Positions 1 through 9,699 of a DNA stretch of 40,405 nt are shown here, in pieces. The stretch spans positions 1 through 40,405 of the forward strand of contig OUQQ01000114.1 of assembly GCA_900404475.1 (NCBI GenBank). Reading direction: 5' to 3'. The notes below the pieces were generated by a model. That model was given only the letters and a program-made list of their open reading frames with translations. It had not been told where the DNA came from and searched no databases. How positions within the stretch are numbered: position 1 is the stretch's first letter; each line of letters starts with the position of its first letter. The position numbers and the translations under genes are program-made. This DNA comes from Spongospora subterranea. Its lineage: Eukaryota; Endomyxa; Phytomyxea; Plasmodiophorida; Plasmodiophoridae.

Positions 1-675
1 ATCCACTTGAAACAGTGCTTGCAAAACGGTGGCAGGATTACCAAACTGGCCTGAACGGAAAAGTTTTCGGTCATGTACCACGAACTCGACAACTTGACTG
101 AGACCGGATTTGAGCAGTCCAGTAATATTCGTATCTGACGACGCCTCGGACCTGATTTGAAAATGAACAGTTATTTTAATGAAACGTTCATAACAGCCAG
201 GAAACAGCAAAGCATTCATCTGAGTGACATAGAGTTGAGAGTTAGAATCGCACAAATTTGACAATCAATCTACGTACAGGGCAAGCTTTGAAAAAAGCAA
301 ATGAACATTCCAACAAAGACGTGATGTAGCACGTATTATTGTCATGGCAACTAATGTTTCGAATTGCGCCTAAGTGTTTTTTTAGCGCTCTCTGGTCTGT
401 GGCGCTGGACATGAAAATAGTTACTCTGAAAGGAGTTTGCCTTCTATGGTATGTTGATTGGGAAGAGTCTTGTATTGGCGATTATCGATGAAATTGCAAT
501 CTTCAGGAGATTTCTGCGTTGATGGTCGCGCAACTAGAAGACAATTCCCGATATTCTTTGAATTGGTGGTCAACAACTGGCATTGACGACTGGATGCCGA
601 GGGGCTGAAATTGCTGCCATTTGAAAGGAATTCACTGCAAACTAAAGTAAAGTTATCGAACAAGGTGCTGTTCAT
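1..675 (-). CDS. Partial hypothetical protein running off the left edge
   Basis: I do not recognise this gene. On the minus strand, positions 151-1 are open throughout and follow a good acceptor (tttcaaatcag at about 163-152). The peptide includes GLLKSGLSQVVEFVVHDRKL and continues past the window edge. Upstream, an open frame from an ATG at 675 ends in a GT donor at 424-423; its last codon fragment (GA) joins in phase to the G at 151. That implies an intron of about 273 nt, long for this window, so a further exon may lie inside it. The 5' part may also carry one more short intron, because an alternative frame there (with LYTLNIHTYFNEQHL just upstream) also reads like protein. The 3' end is missing. 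The last exon is more secure than the first. Confidence 0.35.
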
Positions 676-750
676 TGAAATAGGTATGGATATTGAGAGT
701 GTACAGCTCCGCCTGAAACCATGAGTGTGGACGGTCGTGATTTCTAGTTG

Positions 751-1410
751 ATGGGCCGCATTTACTCATCTAAAGACTGGGGCTGCCATTTTTTTGCAAT
801 TGTTGGAAGAAACGACGTTCCGCTGGAGGGTTTCTATATCTATGATGACCTGATCAAACAGAGGACGTGCACCATATCATTCCCTAAATCTCCCGGAGCA
901 GTGCAACCTGTCAAGGTATCTCATCTACACTCTACAACAGGGAACTGCTGGTATTGTTAACTTATTCTCCCACAGAAACGGTGGATAACCTGAACAGTTT
1001 TGTTGCCGTTACAAAACTCAATGAAAGGACAAATACAGCAGTCGTTTCGAAGGTGTGCAAAGAGACGCTCAGAACTTGTTCCAATTGCCTACAGACGGGC
1101 CACACCAGGAGATCAAAATCTTGTCCCAAAACTTATGAAATAATTTCAACAACTTGCAAACGAAAATAATTTACATCGACGAACGAAGAAGTCGACTGCG
1201 ATATCAGCCCTTTCATCAAGTTTTTAACAACGGCATCGAACCGTCCAGAGTGTCCAGCCTTCTGCAGAGTTTGTCCGATATTTGGTTAACTTGTTTAAGC
1301 GTTTCAATTTCCCGAGTGAGTCTTCGCTATACATCAAGATCCACGAACGAGCCAAAGTCGTATTGCTGGACTACGGCCTCCACCAGTCATTTGTATGGCG
1401 GGGCCTCTAA
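751..1410 (+). CDS. Possible TRAPPC2/sedlin-like protein, exon structure unresolved
   Basis: Three coding-like stretches lie in different frames on the plus strand. The first (751-915) contains HFFAIVGRNDVPLEG, which resembles the start of the longin domain of TRAPPC2/sedlin (consensus like YFxIVGxxDNPLYE). The second (976-1169) contains TVDNLNSFVAVTKL, comparable to the mid-domain strand (TVDKFNxxFVSAFVT type), then a Cys/His cluster CSNCLQTGHTRRSKSC that sedlin lacks. The third (1267-1410) reads FVRYLVNLFKRFNFPS..., comparable to the C-terminal helix. Clean GT...AG joints with matching phase could not be found for all three, so this is either a gene I failed to splice or a decaying copy. 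The Cys/His cluster could instead be a zinc knuckle of transposon type. A TRAPP subunit beside TRAPPC10 would be notable, but the call is tentative. Confidence 0.28.
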
Positions 1411-1427
1411 TTTAATCCCAATGATTG

Positions 1428-1606
1428 AATCCAGTCTTTTGAACGTCATGACTGGTAATTAGGATCCAGTCTTTTCTGTTACGACACAATCATCCCGCCT
1501 TCTCCTAATACGTCAAGGATCTCCCAGAGGACCTATGCTCATCCCAAATGGGGGAAACAAACGACTGGATTCTAAGACTGACACGCACTTTTTGATCCAG
1601 TCTTTT
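1428..1606. repeat. Dispersed ATCCAGTCTTTT motifs, direct and inverted
   Basis: The 12-mer ATCCAGTCTTTT occurs three times on the plus strand (near 1431, 1463 and 1593). A reverse-oriented partial copy (GACTGGATT, near 1562) lies between the second and third, so a weak stem could form. It sits between the possible TRAPPC2-like gene and the GT61 gene. Its role is unknown. Confidence 0.5.
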
Positions 1607-1807
1607 CTAGTGGTCCATTGAAAATCCATTGGGTCGGTTGAGTCGGTTGCATGACGCGCTAGTGTTGTATACCCGTAGAATATTTATAGCCCATAAGTGG
1701 CGTCGAGAAATGCTCTAGCTGGCGCGGGTCGTATCGTATGGGGTATCTGTATCTTATCTTTTGTTGAGATCACAATACACCTCAAACACAGGAATCTCCC
1801 CTGACAT

Positions 1808-3209
1808 ATGCCGACTGACTCAATACCATGTCGTCAGGGAATTCTGATTGCGTTTTGTCTGCTGCAGGGATTGGCCATGGTCTGGGCATTATCCTGGATG
1901 ATGTCTGATGACGTCGTCACGAAGAAACCCGTCAAATCTGCCCCAAAACACTCCACATATCTATGTGTTGGAGAGAATTACCATACAGATTCATGGAAAT
2001 ACAAGAGCTGTCATTTTCAGGATATCTGCTACGATGGCACTAATTTTTCCTTTTACATCGATCCACAATATCCTATTTCAATTCCTGCCGTTAATGAGCT
2101 CGCTGTCTCCGTTAGCACTCTAGGTGTCACTCATAGTGCGATCAAGTTTGCTCCAGAAGTAGTTGTCGGCAGTTTCCCACACGATCCTGTTTGGGCGGAT
2201 GAAATCGATGACACTGACCTTCATGTTTTAGCTGTGGAATACAACGGTTCTAATTTTGGACACGTTCTTGGCGATAGTCTTCTGCCATGGTGGCGTTTAC
2301 TTGACATGTTCGGTTTGATGGAAGGCGATTATCCGTTTCGGCCAATTCATATGATGATTGAGCCACCGTTCACTTATTCGTATGTTTGATTTTTACCAAA
2401 GCAAATAGCACCACACTGATAAATGATTGAGCAGTTGCGAATGGCAGATAAGGGCTGGATGGATTTCTGACATGTCGTTCTGCGGCCGACTCTATGAAAA
2501 GATCGCCCAACCGTTCTCACATCGGGCTTTAGTTTTCCTGCAGCAGCATTACTCGATGGCGACCAACGAAAAGCCTATCTGTTTTCAAAATCTGGTGACC
2601 GGCATTGGGATGCTGTCCGACCATGGCCATGACCATAGTGTTCACGGGCGTAATACCGAAGCCTTGGATATTCACATGGTTGGTGGGGGACCTATCCTCT
2701 GGAAGTTTCGCTCGCTTTACATGCAACGAATTGGTCTGTCCAGCACAGTTAAACCGATCCCGGGCTTGTACGATGTTGTGTTCGTGGATAGATCATCTGC
2801 CCATCGTAGCTGGTTCGATACTCACGAGGCGTATTCCAGGATTAGCGAGCGCGTTGCGCCGATCGGCGCCCACGTTTCTTCACCGATTGATTTCTCAAAA
2901 TTAACTATCAAAGAGCAGATTGAGATCGTGTCAAGAACTCAGGTGCTGATCTGCTTTCCAGGCGGATCTTCGTACATCGCCCTGTTTTTACCACGTGGCG
3001 CAACTCTGATCTTCGTCTTCGCCCTCTCGCACCTGAGTGATGGGCGCCAGGACTATCCGCTTCACAACAACATGGCACATATCCATGTCAGGTGGCTGGA
3101 AGGTCAAAAAGGCGAAAATACAGGGCAGGTGTTCTATAATGTGACGCACCTCGAACAGGAAGTCGAGCTAGCATTGGTCAGGGCTCGAAGGAGTACACCT
3201 CCATTATAG
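1808..3209 (+). CDS. GT61-type (DUF563) glycosyltransferase, type II membrane protein
   Basis: Two exons, 1808-2379 and 2435-3209, joined over a 55-nt intron with a GTATGT donor and GCAG acceptor, give 448 residues. Residues 11-32 form a hydrophobic signal anchor after a short N-terminus, as in Golgi type II glycosyltransferases. The GT61/DUF563 signature is seen as GHVLGDSLLP (151-160), a mid-domain VVFVDRSS strand, and a C-terminal GGSSYIALFLPRGATLIF segment that corresponds to the HGAGLTN...PPG motif of the family. The small Cys-rich stretch CKSCHFQDICYDG near residue 70 matches the family's usual Cys pair region. Known members transfer xylose, arabinose or GlcNAc to proteins or wall polysaccharides; the substrate here cannot be read. 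The gene converges on TRAPPC10 with 141 nt between the stop codons. Confidence 0.85.
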
Positions 3210-3350
3210 CATAGAATACTGAATATACCAATCTATATCTGATGAGTAGAAGAATGTGTCAAACTAGGACCAAATCATTGCAAAGCGTAGGTTTCCGCAG
3301 CAATATAGATATAATTTTATGTATAAATACGAAATATCGATGAGTAAATA

Positions 3351-6300
3351 TCATAGTTTTGCACAATTCGAAGAATAGGACCCTTGATGTAAAACCAAAA
3401 CTTGCCTCGACTCAAACTGAAATGATATTCTGTCAGTGGCAATGCTACTCACTGTGTCCATCATTACTTCAGCGAGATGAATTGCGGGAACTGTAAGAGA
3501 GCCACATGCAACCGGAACCAGCTTTCCCTTGATCACGACGCCATTATTCAGGTTCACTCGGCCTATAACTTTTCCAGAAAACATCCATTGCTCATGATCG
3601 ACAATGACTTTGTAAATAATATCCCGATTATCGTTCATGGTCGGAGTCGACGCAGCCGACCTCGGCGCACGGGTGACATGGAATGAAAAATCCATCATCT
3701 CCCCGATGAGGCAATTAGATTGGCACCGAACCACGACATTGTACGACGGAAGCTGGTCAGCTGCCTTTAGTTTTACAGGAAAATCCAACGAAGTCGATAA
3801 TCCGTTTGATGGCAAACATTGCAGGCGAAAATGACCGCTGGATGCAAAATCCTCAAAAAATGTCGGATCATTAATGTCACCTTCATCTTTATGACTGGAT
3901 TCGAGGATCTCGAAAACGAAAGAAAACCCTGAATTAGCAGGTACCACTGATTTTCCTGATATGGGAAAGTTATGGTCTACAAATTCGTAAGGCCCAGGAT
4001 GGAAAGAGTATGACTCTAAGCCGACAGGTGAATCCGATGAACATGTAAATATGAGTTGGAGGAACGTCCTGTCGCAAACGGATTGCGTTGAATGTGACAT
4101 CACCAACGGGCTGGAGAACGCGACTGGAACAGTTTTCGAAATGGATAATGTGCTGGACTTTACAGTGTAGGACAATGATGCAGTGACCATGTGTTGCAAG
4201 TTGTTTTCGTCAGGTGGTAGAATCTCGAGTTGATATTTCAGTTCAGAGCCAGTGTCACAATCAGGAAGATCAATTCGACCATCCACGAACGGGACTATGC
4301 TAATAGTTTCAATGCCTAACCCAGATCCCGAAGACGTGACTTTGATTTCATGATTTTCACGGAAGGCCAAACTCGAACGGGACTGAACGGTCATCGAAAC
4401 GTTAGTCATCACGTCGAAATTCGAACTGATTACAATTTGCATAGGAACAAGTTTTCCAAGAATAGGATTGTCGCAAAGGACATGGACAGATAATGAGGCA
4501 GTAGGTTTCCGTTGAAGAATGTGAATGTCGCTCCAGCGATCGATATCCCGATCAGGCTTAAACTCCAATTCAAGCTTGTGCAAATTAAAAGTCACGGAAG
4601 TTGGAGAAAAAACTCCAGCTGACGCGAATCTTATAGCGGAGAACGAGATATTATTGGCTCCTTTGAAAACGGTGATGTCAAACACTTCGCAGACCGGCGC
4701 TGCCGCAATTGATTCGAAAGAGAGCCATACTCGCGATATCAGAAGGTCATATTCGCAAAATGAATGAAGGCATATGATTAGATCCGTTGACTCCCCAACA
4801 AACAAATCACAGTCGCACGCAGAGTGCAATCCGTTTCTTGCGTCCTTAAGTTTTACGCTTGAGACCTCGAGAATAGATCCAGAAGGGCGCTGAAAGAATG
4901 CTACTGAAACGTTCATTTTCATGCGCTGTAGAAACTAAAAGCGGGCAGTCAGGCACCTTCGCATTGCTATAGGATTCAAAAAGTACCTCGTGGATAAACT
5001 TCTTGGCAATCCCATGAAGTCCGGGATGCGCTGCCGTATCAATACGAAACAATCTGATGGATGCGTCGATGTAGCCTTGGAAGTCTTTCAAACAATGCAT
5101 ACATTGGGCTGCCATTAGCGTGTTAGGAAGATTGACATGGGACCAGCAACTTCTGATGTTAATACGCGCTCCGTGTTGGAAAAATGAAAGGGCCCGTGAT
5201 ACGTCACCTTTCCTGTACAGTACAATGCCAATTCGGTAAGAAAATCCAGCAGAGAATCTCTTGCGTCCAATCACTGAAAACGCACTTTGAACTGCATGGC
5301 CGAAAGACAAATACGTATTCAGAAACGGCTCTCGAGAACTGAGCGCAATTTGTAAACCATTAAAGTCAACACCGATATTGTTAGATGCGGTGGTATCACC
5401 GGGTAAAACGGTCACAGAAGGAAGTAAAAATGCGTTATTCTCAATCCGAAAGTCGACAAAATTCGAAGAAACCCCGATTTTCTCAATTGTGGAAAACGCC
5501 ATAGAAAGCAACTGTGCGGATCCGAATCCCAAAGATAAGGGGGGTGAAGGAGCATCTCCGCACAATCGCGCAATGGCTGTCGTAACAAGAACTGTTGTTA
5601 TGCAGCGCTTTGTAGAATCGGCAAAACGCGTCACACTGGCAATAAAACATTCCGTCCTAGCGATAATTTCTTCGTACTTGCCCATCAAAAGTAATAAGTG
5701 AATTTGTCGAGAAAAAATATATGAGGCATAATCGTCGCTGAAGGGGGAAGGAGGTAGCGGCGGCGGCTTATCGAAAACGAATCCGACCATCCAATCTATG
5801 TCTTTGGGCTGGGGGGACCACGGTAGCTCCAATGCATCAAGCATGGCGTCAAGCTCATCGAACTGTCGTAGGGCATCATCCACTAAAAGTAACTCCTTAT
5901 AAAAAAGAGAATAGGATCCCTTCAATTCACAATATGATGTAAATTCGACCGACTTTCCTCGCTGCTGAAGAGCTCGTAGTTTAGTTTCAAATTCAACGCT
6001 GCGTCTTTCACAGGTTTTGACAATACACCTGCACAAAATGAGATACAATGAGATGGACATCTCTGAGCATTCCAATATCGTTTTACCATTTAATCGCATT
6101 CATCAACTTGTCTGTCTGCAACGTATCTTGATGTGTATTCTGTTCAACCATATCCAGAAGAACAACTTGCCCTTGACCGGAAGAAATTTTATCGGAGAGA
6201 TCTGTTTCGATTTTCTCGAGAACTTTCCTTGTAGGGCGAGACCCTCTGGAAAGCGAAACAACTCCATCTGTGCCAAGCGATACGAGGATAATCAACCATG

Positions 6301-6583
6301 ACTGACTTTGGACCACTATATCCAGCAGGAATCCATCAATAAGACTACGATGACGACGGTATCCGTCATTGTCGTCACATAAGAACAGGAGAATTGAAAT
6401 GGCAGGCGAAGGTGATCTCATAGGTTCAAGCTCAAAGATCAGCTCGACAAATGGGATGACCTTAAAAACACCAGTTGGATCTTTCCATTGCAGTTCGGTC
6501 AAAGGTAGATGTTGAACGAGACGTGTACGAACGATTTCCCAGAGACCGGACGGGTCACGAACACAAGCAATGACCATATACAA
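3351..6583 (-). CDS. TRAPPC10: TRAPPC10/Trs130-like subunit of the TRAPPII complex
   Basis: Three exons on the minus strand, 6583-6087, 6028-4936 and 4889-3351, give 1042 residues. The introns are 58 nt (acceptor ttttgtgcag) and 46 nt, and the phases agree. The N-terminal part matches the TRAPPC10/Trs130 family (DPSGLWEIVR..., HLPLTELQWKDP, a conserved pattern before W-x-I). The second exon carries the typical helical stretch KELLLVDDALRQFDELDAML, the region that reads SLxxxGxLxDALxQYDELE in relatives. The C-terminal half is beta-rich, consistent with the Ig-like domains of TRAPPC10. The protein acts at the trans-Golgi as part of TRAPPII, the exchange factor complex for Rab11/Ypt31-class GTPases. 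Length is in the normal range (about 1100-1250 residues). The start at 6583 is the first ATG of the conserved frame. Confidence 0.85.
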
Positions 6584-6725
6584 TCAGTGATCCGAACCAT
6601 GCTTCACAAGCAACTCGATCAGTGACTCAATTAGAAATACCACGTCGTGGCTATGGACATACCGATTGATATGACTTCAACTTCGATATGAAATCGAACG
6701 CAATTTAGATCAGAAGGACTAATAA

Positions 6726-7013
6726 TTACACACTCAATGAAAGAGGGTCCATCTGGGCGCGACCTCCTGTTGTTACGCTCTCGAGGGTGGGCCGTGGGGG
6801 TAACTTAAATGTGTATCTATCCAACTTCAGTGCATCATGCTTGATGCCTTGGTTGGCATCATCGGCGTCATTTTTATCAGAATAATCATGACCTCTGTAG
6901 GTCCGAATATGTTGAGATCTCGAATCGTTTCCCAGCACCTTCTCGCTACATGGGCAAATTTTGCAAACCACGATTTGCCCTCGATCCGGCTTTCCCCTAA
7001 CTATCATTTGCAA
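6726..7013 (-). CDS. Short open frame with a C2H2-like cluster, doubtful
   Basis: A 95-codon minus-strand frame contains CKICPCSEKVLGNDSRSQH followed by IRTYRGH, i.e. C-x2-C-x14-H-x5-H, close to but not a canonical C2H2 finger. The rest (DYSDKNDADD..., TFKLPPRPTLE) has plausible composition. No homologue is recognised and no introns are evident. It lies upstream of TRAPPC10 in a tract otherwise lacking genes. It may be a real short zinc-binding protein or chance. Confidence 0.25.
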   Translation of the reverse strand: MQMIVRGKPDRGQIVVCKICPCSEKVLGNDSRSQHIRTYRGHDYSDKNDADDANQGIKHDALKLDRYTFKLPPRPTLESVTTGGRAQMDPLSLSV

Positions 7014-7300
7014 TATTATGGAGAACTACTTTGCACAAGTGGCCAGGATCGAGATACTGTTAGATGATTTTTAGCATATATGATGGTGAATGACGCGATT
7101 TCTTCATTTTAGTGAAGTCTTCTGCCATTAATTTTTTTCAAGTATGCCCTTTATTGATTTTCAAGATGCATTTAGTCACTTGATGTGCCACGATGACACA
7201 AAAAAAAGATACTGTATGCACCTCCACTTTATTTCATGAAAATGTGAAGTGAATGACCCCTTTTCCTAAATTGTTAATGGTACTTCTAAACGATGTAAGT
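7014..7300. other. A+T-rich intergenic stretch
   Basis: No conserved frame, RNA gene or clear repeat is seen here. The sequence is A+T-rich with scattered homopolymer runs. Confidence 0.5.
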
Positions 7301-7309
7301 GTACAAATA

Positions 7310-7730
7310 TGTCCCCGGTCTCCTGCACCCAACGCTAATTACCGATGACATTATTATCGAGTAAATTCTCACACTAATGAAATGGGATGGGGCCCAGCAT
7401 CTACAACTTCGACCAAAGACAGAAAACCTGACAGTCGAAGCTTCGGAGTCGATTATCCGTTTATGATTGGGCGCATTCATAATAGCGAAGCATGATACGA
7501 AAATCGCTTTTGGATTCTGAGTTCGACTGCAATTCCGCATTAAATGTGACCTCATGATATATTTTTATTCATTAACCTCAGCGGGTCGTTTTCGACGTCA
7601 AACATTGAATAACATTAGCGGATGAATGTATTGTACCACCAAAAATCACTTCATTGTCATAATCTCAAGATTGTCGCTGATGTGAAGCAAAAACATTTTG
7701 ACAATAATTGTAGGCCATACCTTCATCCGC
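7310..7730 (-). pseudogene. Degenerate copy of the aspartic protease 3' end (copy A)
   Basis: Positions 7600-7710 align with 9745-9850 of the intact protease locus (last exon, intron 3 and flanks). Shared stretches include GACGTC(A/G)AA(C/T)AT(T/C)GA and CATTGTCA...ATTGTC..TGATGT.AA.CAA. The reading frame is broken by stops. The flank 7310-7600 is related to 8440-8610 (for example CTCC(T/A)GCACCC...TACCGATG and GAAAATCGC.TT...TTCGACT), so a larger unit of about 1.1 kb was duplicated before diverging. The identities were judged by eye. Confidence 0.6.
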
Positions 7731-8610
7731 CAATATTATTCAATATGAACTGCATCATAATACGAGACTGGACCAGGCTGCCTATCAGATTGAAGGATTT
7801 TCTGAACCCGGATTCAAGACGCTTCTATCGACCCGTGCAGTTAGTTCAATTGCCTGGCGAAGTTCTCGGCAGACAATGCTCTACCACAGAAGGGCTGAGT
7901 GTGTTGCACTTTCCGATGCTACTGGTAAGGAAGCGATGCAATATGATTGAAAGACTCAGGGAATTAGGCGACGGATTACAACCATCGAAAAACTGGTATC
8001 GAAAGGCGACGTGACACGTCGGAAATGCATGACAAGCAAGTGATGATGTGACTCAATTTGACATATTTTGAGAAACGTTTCCTAGATAATCAAATCACGC
8101 ATATCATGGGTTCAATTCTAGTTATAAACTTCATTCTGATATCTGTCCATTTATCAAAGGATCACAAACAGATCAACAGTCGAAGTTTGCGACAAACGCA
8201 CTGCCGGTTCTCTACATTACGCTACATCACGAATCCGCACATTTACAGCAACTCAACACACAGTCGTGCGCTTCAAATACGTTACCATTACGTTTCCCAG
8301 GACGCCTCCCTACACGTTACAGCAGCATCCTCAGTCGCAAAATGTGGTTTGTGGAGACTAGTCAACCATGAAGCTCAAATTGATTATCGACAACGAGAGA
8401 AACTGAGGATCCGTACCACGCTACGACAAATCACACATCTTCCGAGTCTCCAGCACCCGATATCCAATACCGATGCTGTTATCATCGGATTATAAACCCA
8501 ACGCTTCAAAGCACACGATCGGGGGTATTTATAGATGTGAAAATCGCATTCGAATTCAAGTTCGACTTTAAAATCGCATCAATACGATCTCGTGATGTAT
8601 GTTATACCAA
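7730..8610. other. Non-coding tract between degenerate protease copies
   Basis: Two plus-strand open frames (7622-8014 and 8058-8495) cross this region, but they overlap the degenerate copies and have no recognisable domain, so they are not called. Positions 8440-8610 repeat the flank of copy A. Confidence 0.5.
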
Positions 8611-8985
8611 CTTAACGTCAAACATTGAGTAGTATACACGAATTGGGGTATACCTAAAACCAGTTGCAATTTATATGGGCGCAAAACTGGTCAGCATAAA
8701 ATGTAATGACGGTGAAAGTCTTTGGATTCCGGTCTGTATACCGGGCATGGCCTGGATATTCCTGCACCGCTATTGATATAGTTTTTCACCAGTCGGCATA
8801 AAAAAATGCCGGGATTTAGGCCAACCATACCAAGTATGCAGACCGGGAATCCGAATACTTTCACTTTAATTACATGACCAGAGAGATAAACTTCCTTTTG
8901 CTTATATCAACTGACAAAAAAATGGTAGAGGTATCCAATATCTGATGTTGAAAACGAGCGAGTTGGGTTCGCTGTTGATAAAGTT
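8611..8985. repeat. Imperfect inverted repeat made of aspartic protease fragments
   Basis: Four fragments of the neighbouring protease lie in mirror order. They are an exon-4-like piece in minus orientation (8611-8660), an exon-3-like piece in plus orientation (about 8708-8775), an exon-3-like piece in minus orientation (about 8806-8925) and an exon-4-like piece in plus orientation (about 8943-8983). The plus exon-3 piece carries GTGAAAGTCTTTGGATTCC and the minus one the same sequence in reverse with substitutions. The centre, near 8798, is itself a small hairpin (CGGCAT, A-run, ATGCCG). Each arm is about 175 nt with mismatches and one gap of roughly 25 nt. Both arms are broken as coding sequence. 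The transcript of either strand could fold into a long imperfect hairpin. Confidence 0.65.
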
Positions 8986-9092
8986 TAGAATACATTGCAG
9001 GTGCCAAACAGTTTACAAAACATAACCTGACTTTTCACTGAACTAGGACCGAACTGATAATTTGACATCACGCCAGAAAAGTAACTAATGAT

Positions 9093-9234
9093 GGACGTTT
9101 AATCAAGTTTCACATTTGCATCCCACAACAGTTGACGGCAAAGCAATTTGCAAACACTTTGAAGCATTCAAGGTCTAGATTTAAGGTCTAGTTTGCCTTA
9201 TCGTCAATTGTTGCGGCTAATTTGATAAAGCGTC
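9093..9234. repeat. Second inverted repeat with internal direct repeat
   Basis: The left arm 9093-9146 and right arm 9193-9234 are imperfect reverse complements (CAACAGTTGACGGCAAAGCAA versus the complement of TTGCCTTATCGTCAATTGTTG), with an 11-nt gap in one arm. The loop holds two copies of AAGGTCTAG. It shows no similarity to the protease. It may be a degraded miniature mobile element or a hairpin RNA locus. Confidence 0.5.
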
Positions 9235-9699
9235 CGCAGCAGATTCTTGCTTAACACGACCATAGAAACAATTAAACAAATTTATTGTTAATTATCGATA
9301 TACAGTACCAGACTCTGGCCAATCTAATTCCGAAACTACGATGAAATAACACAAAGTTAGGATCAGTAACATGCCGAAAACTTCACGAAGCAACGACAAC
9401 TCTTGACGTTGAGGTTTGTGGATTGCATTTTAGAATGTTCGCAACTTTTACAAAATGAATTTCAAAATCGGTAAGTCCACAACTTTCAGCGATGGAGGTA
9501 ATTTGACGTTAAACACTGTAATTTCATATTGCTGAAGTTTAGCAAGAATAATTGTGAGAAATATGGTAACCACCCATTTGGCTAACTGTTTCAGTGTGCA
9601 TCGAATTCAGCGTCTCAGGAATTACGGTCGGCGTATACATCACAATTGACGGCGATGGTGAAAAACCAAAAAGGAATTTATAAATTAGGTTACGCAAAG
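9235..9699. other. Intergenic, downstream of the aspartic protease
   Basis: A+T-rich sequence with no supported gene. It contains the 3' flank of the minus-strand aspartic protease. Confidence 0.5.

Noticed and set aside
7622..8495. Two plus-strand frames of 130 and 145 codons
   Set aside because: They overlap degenerate protease copies on the other strand, show no domain, and change frame relative to the duplicated blocks.
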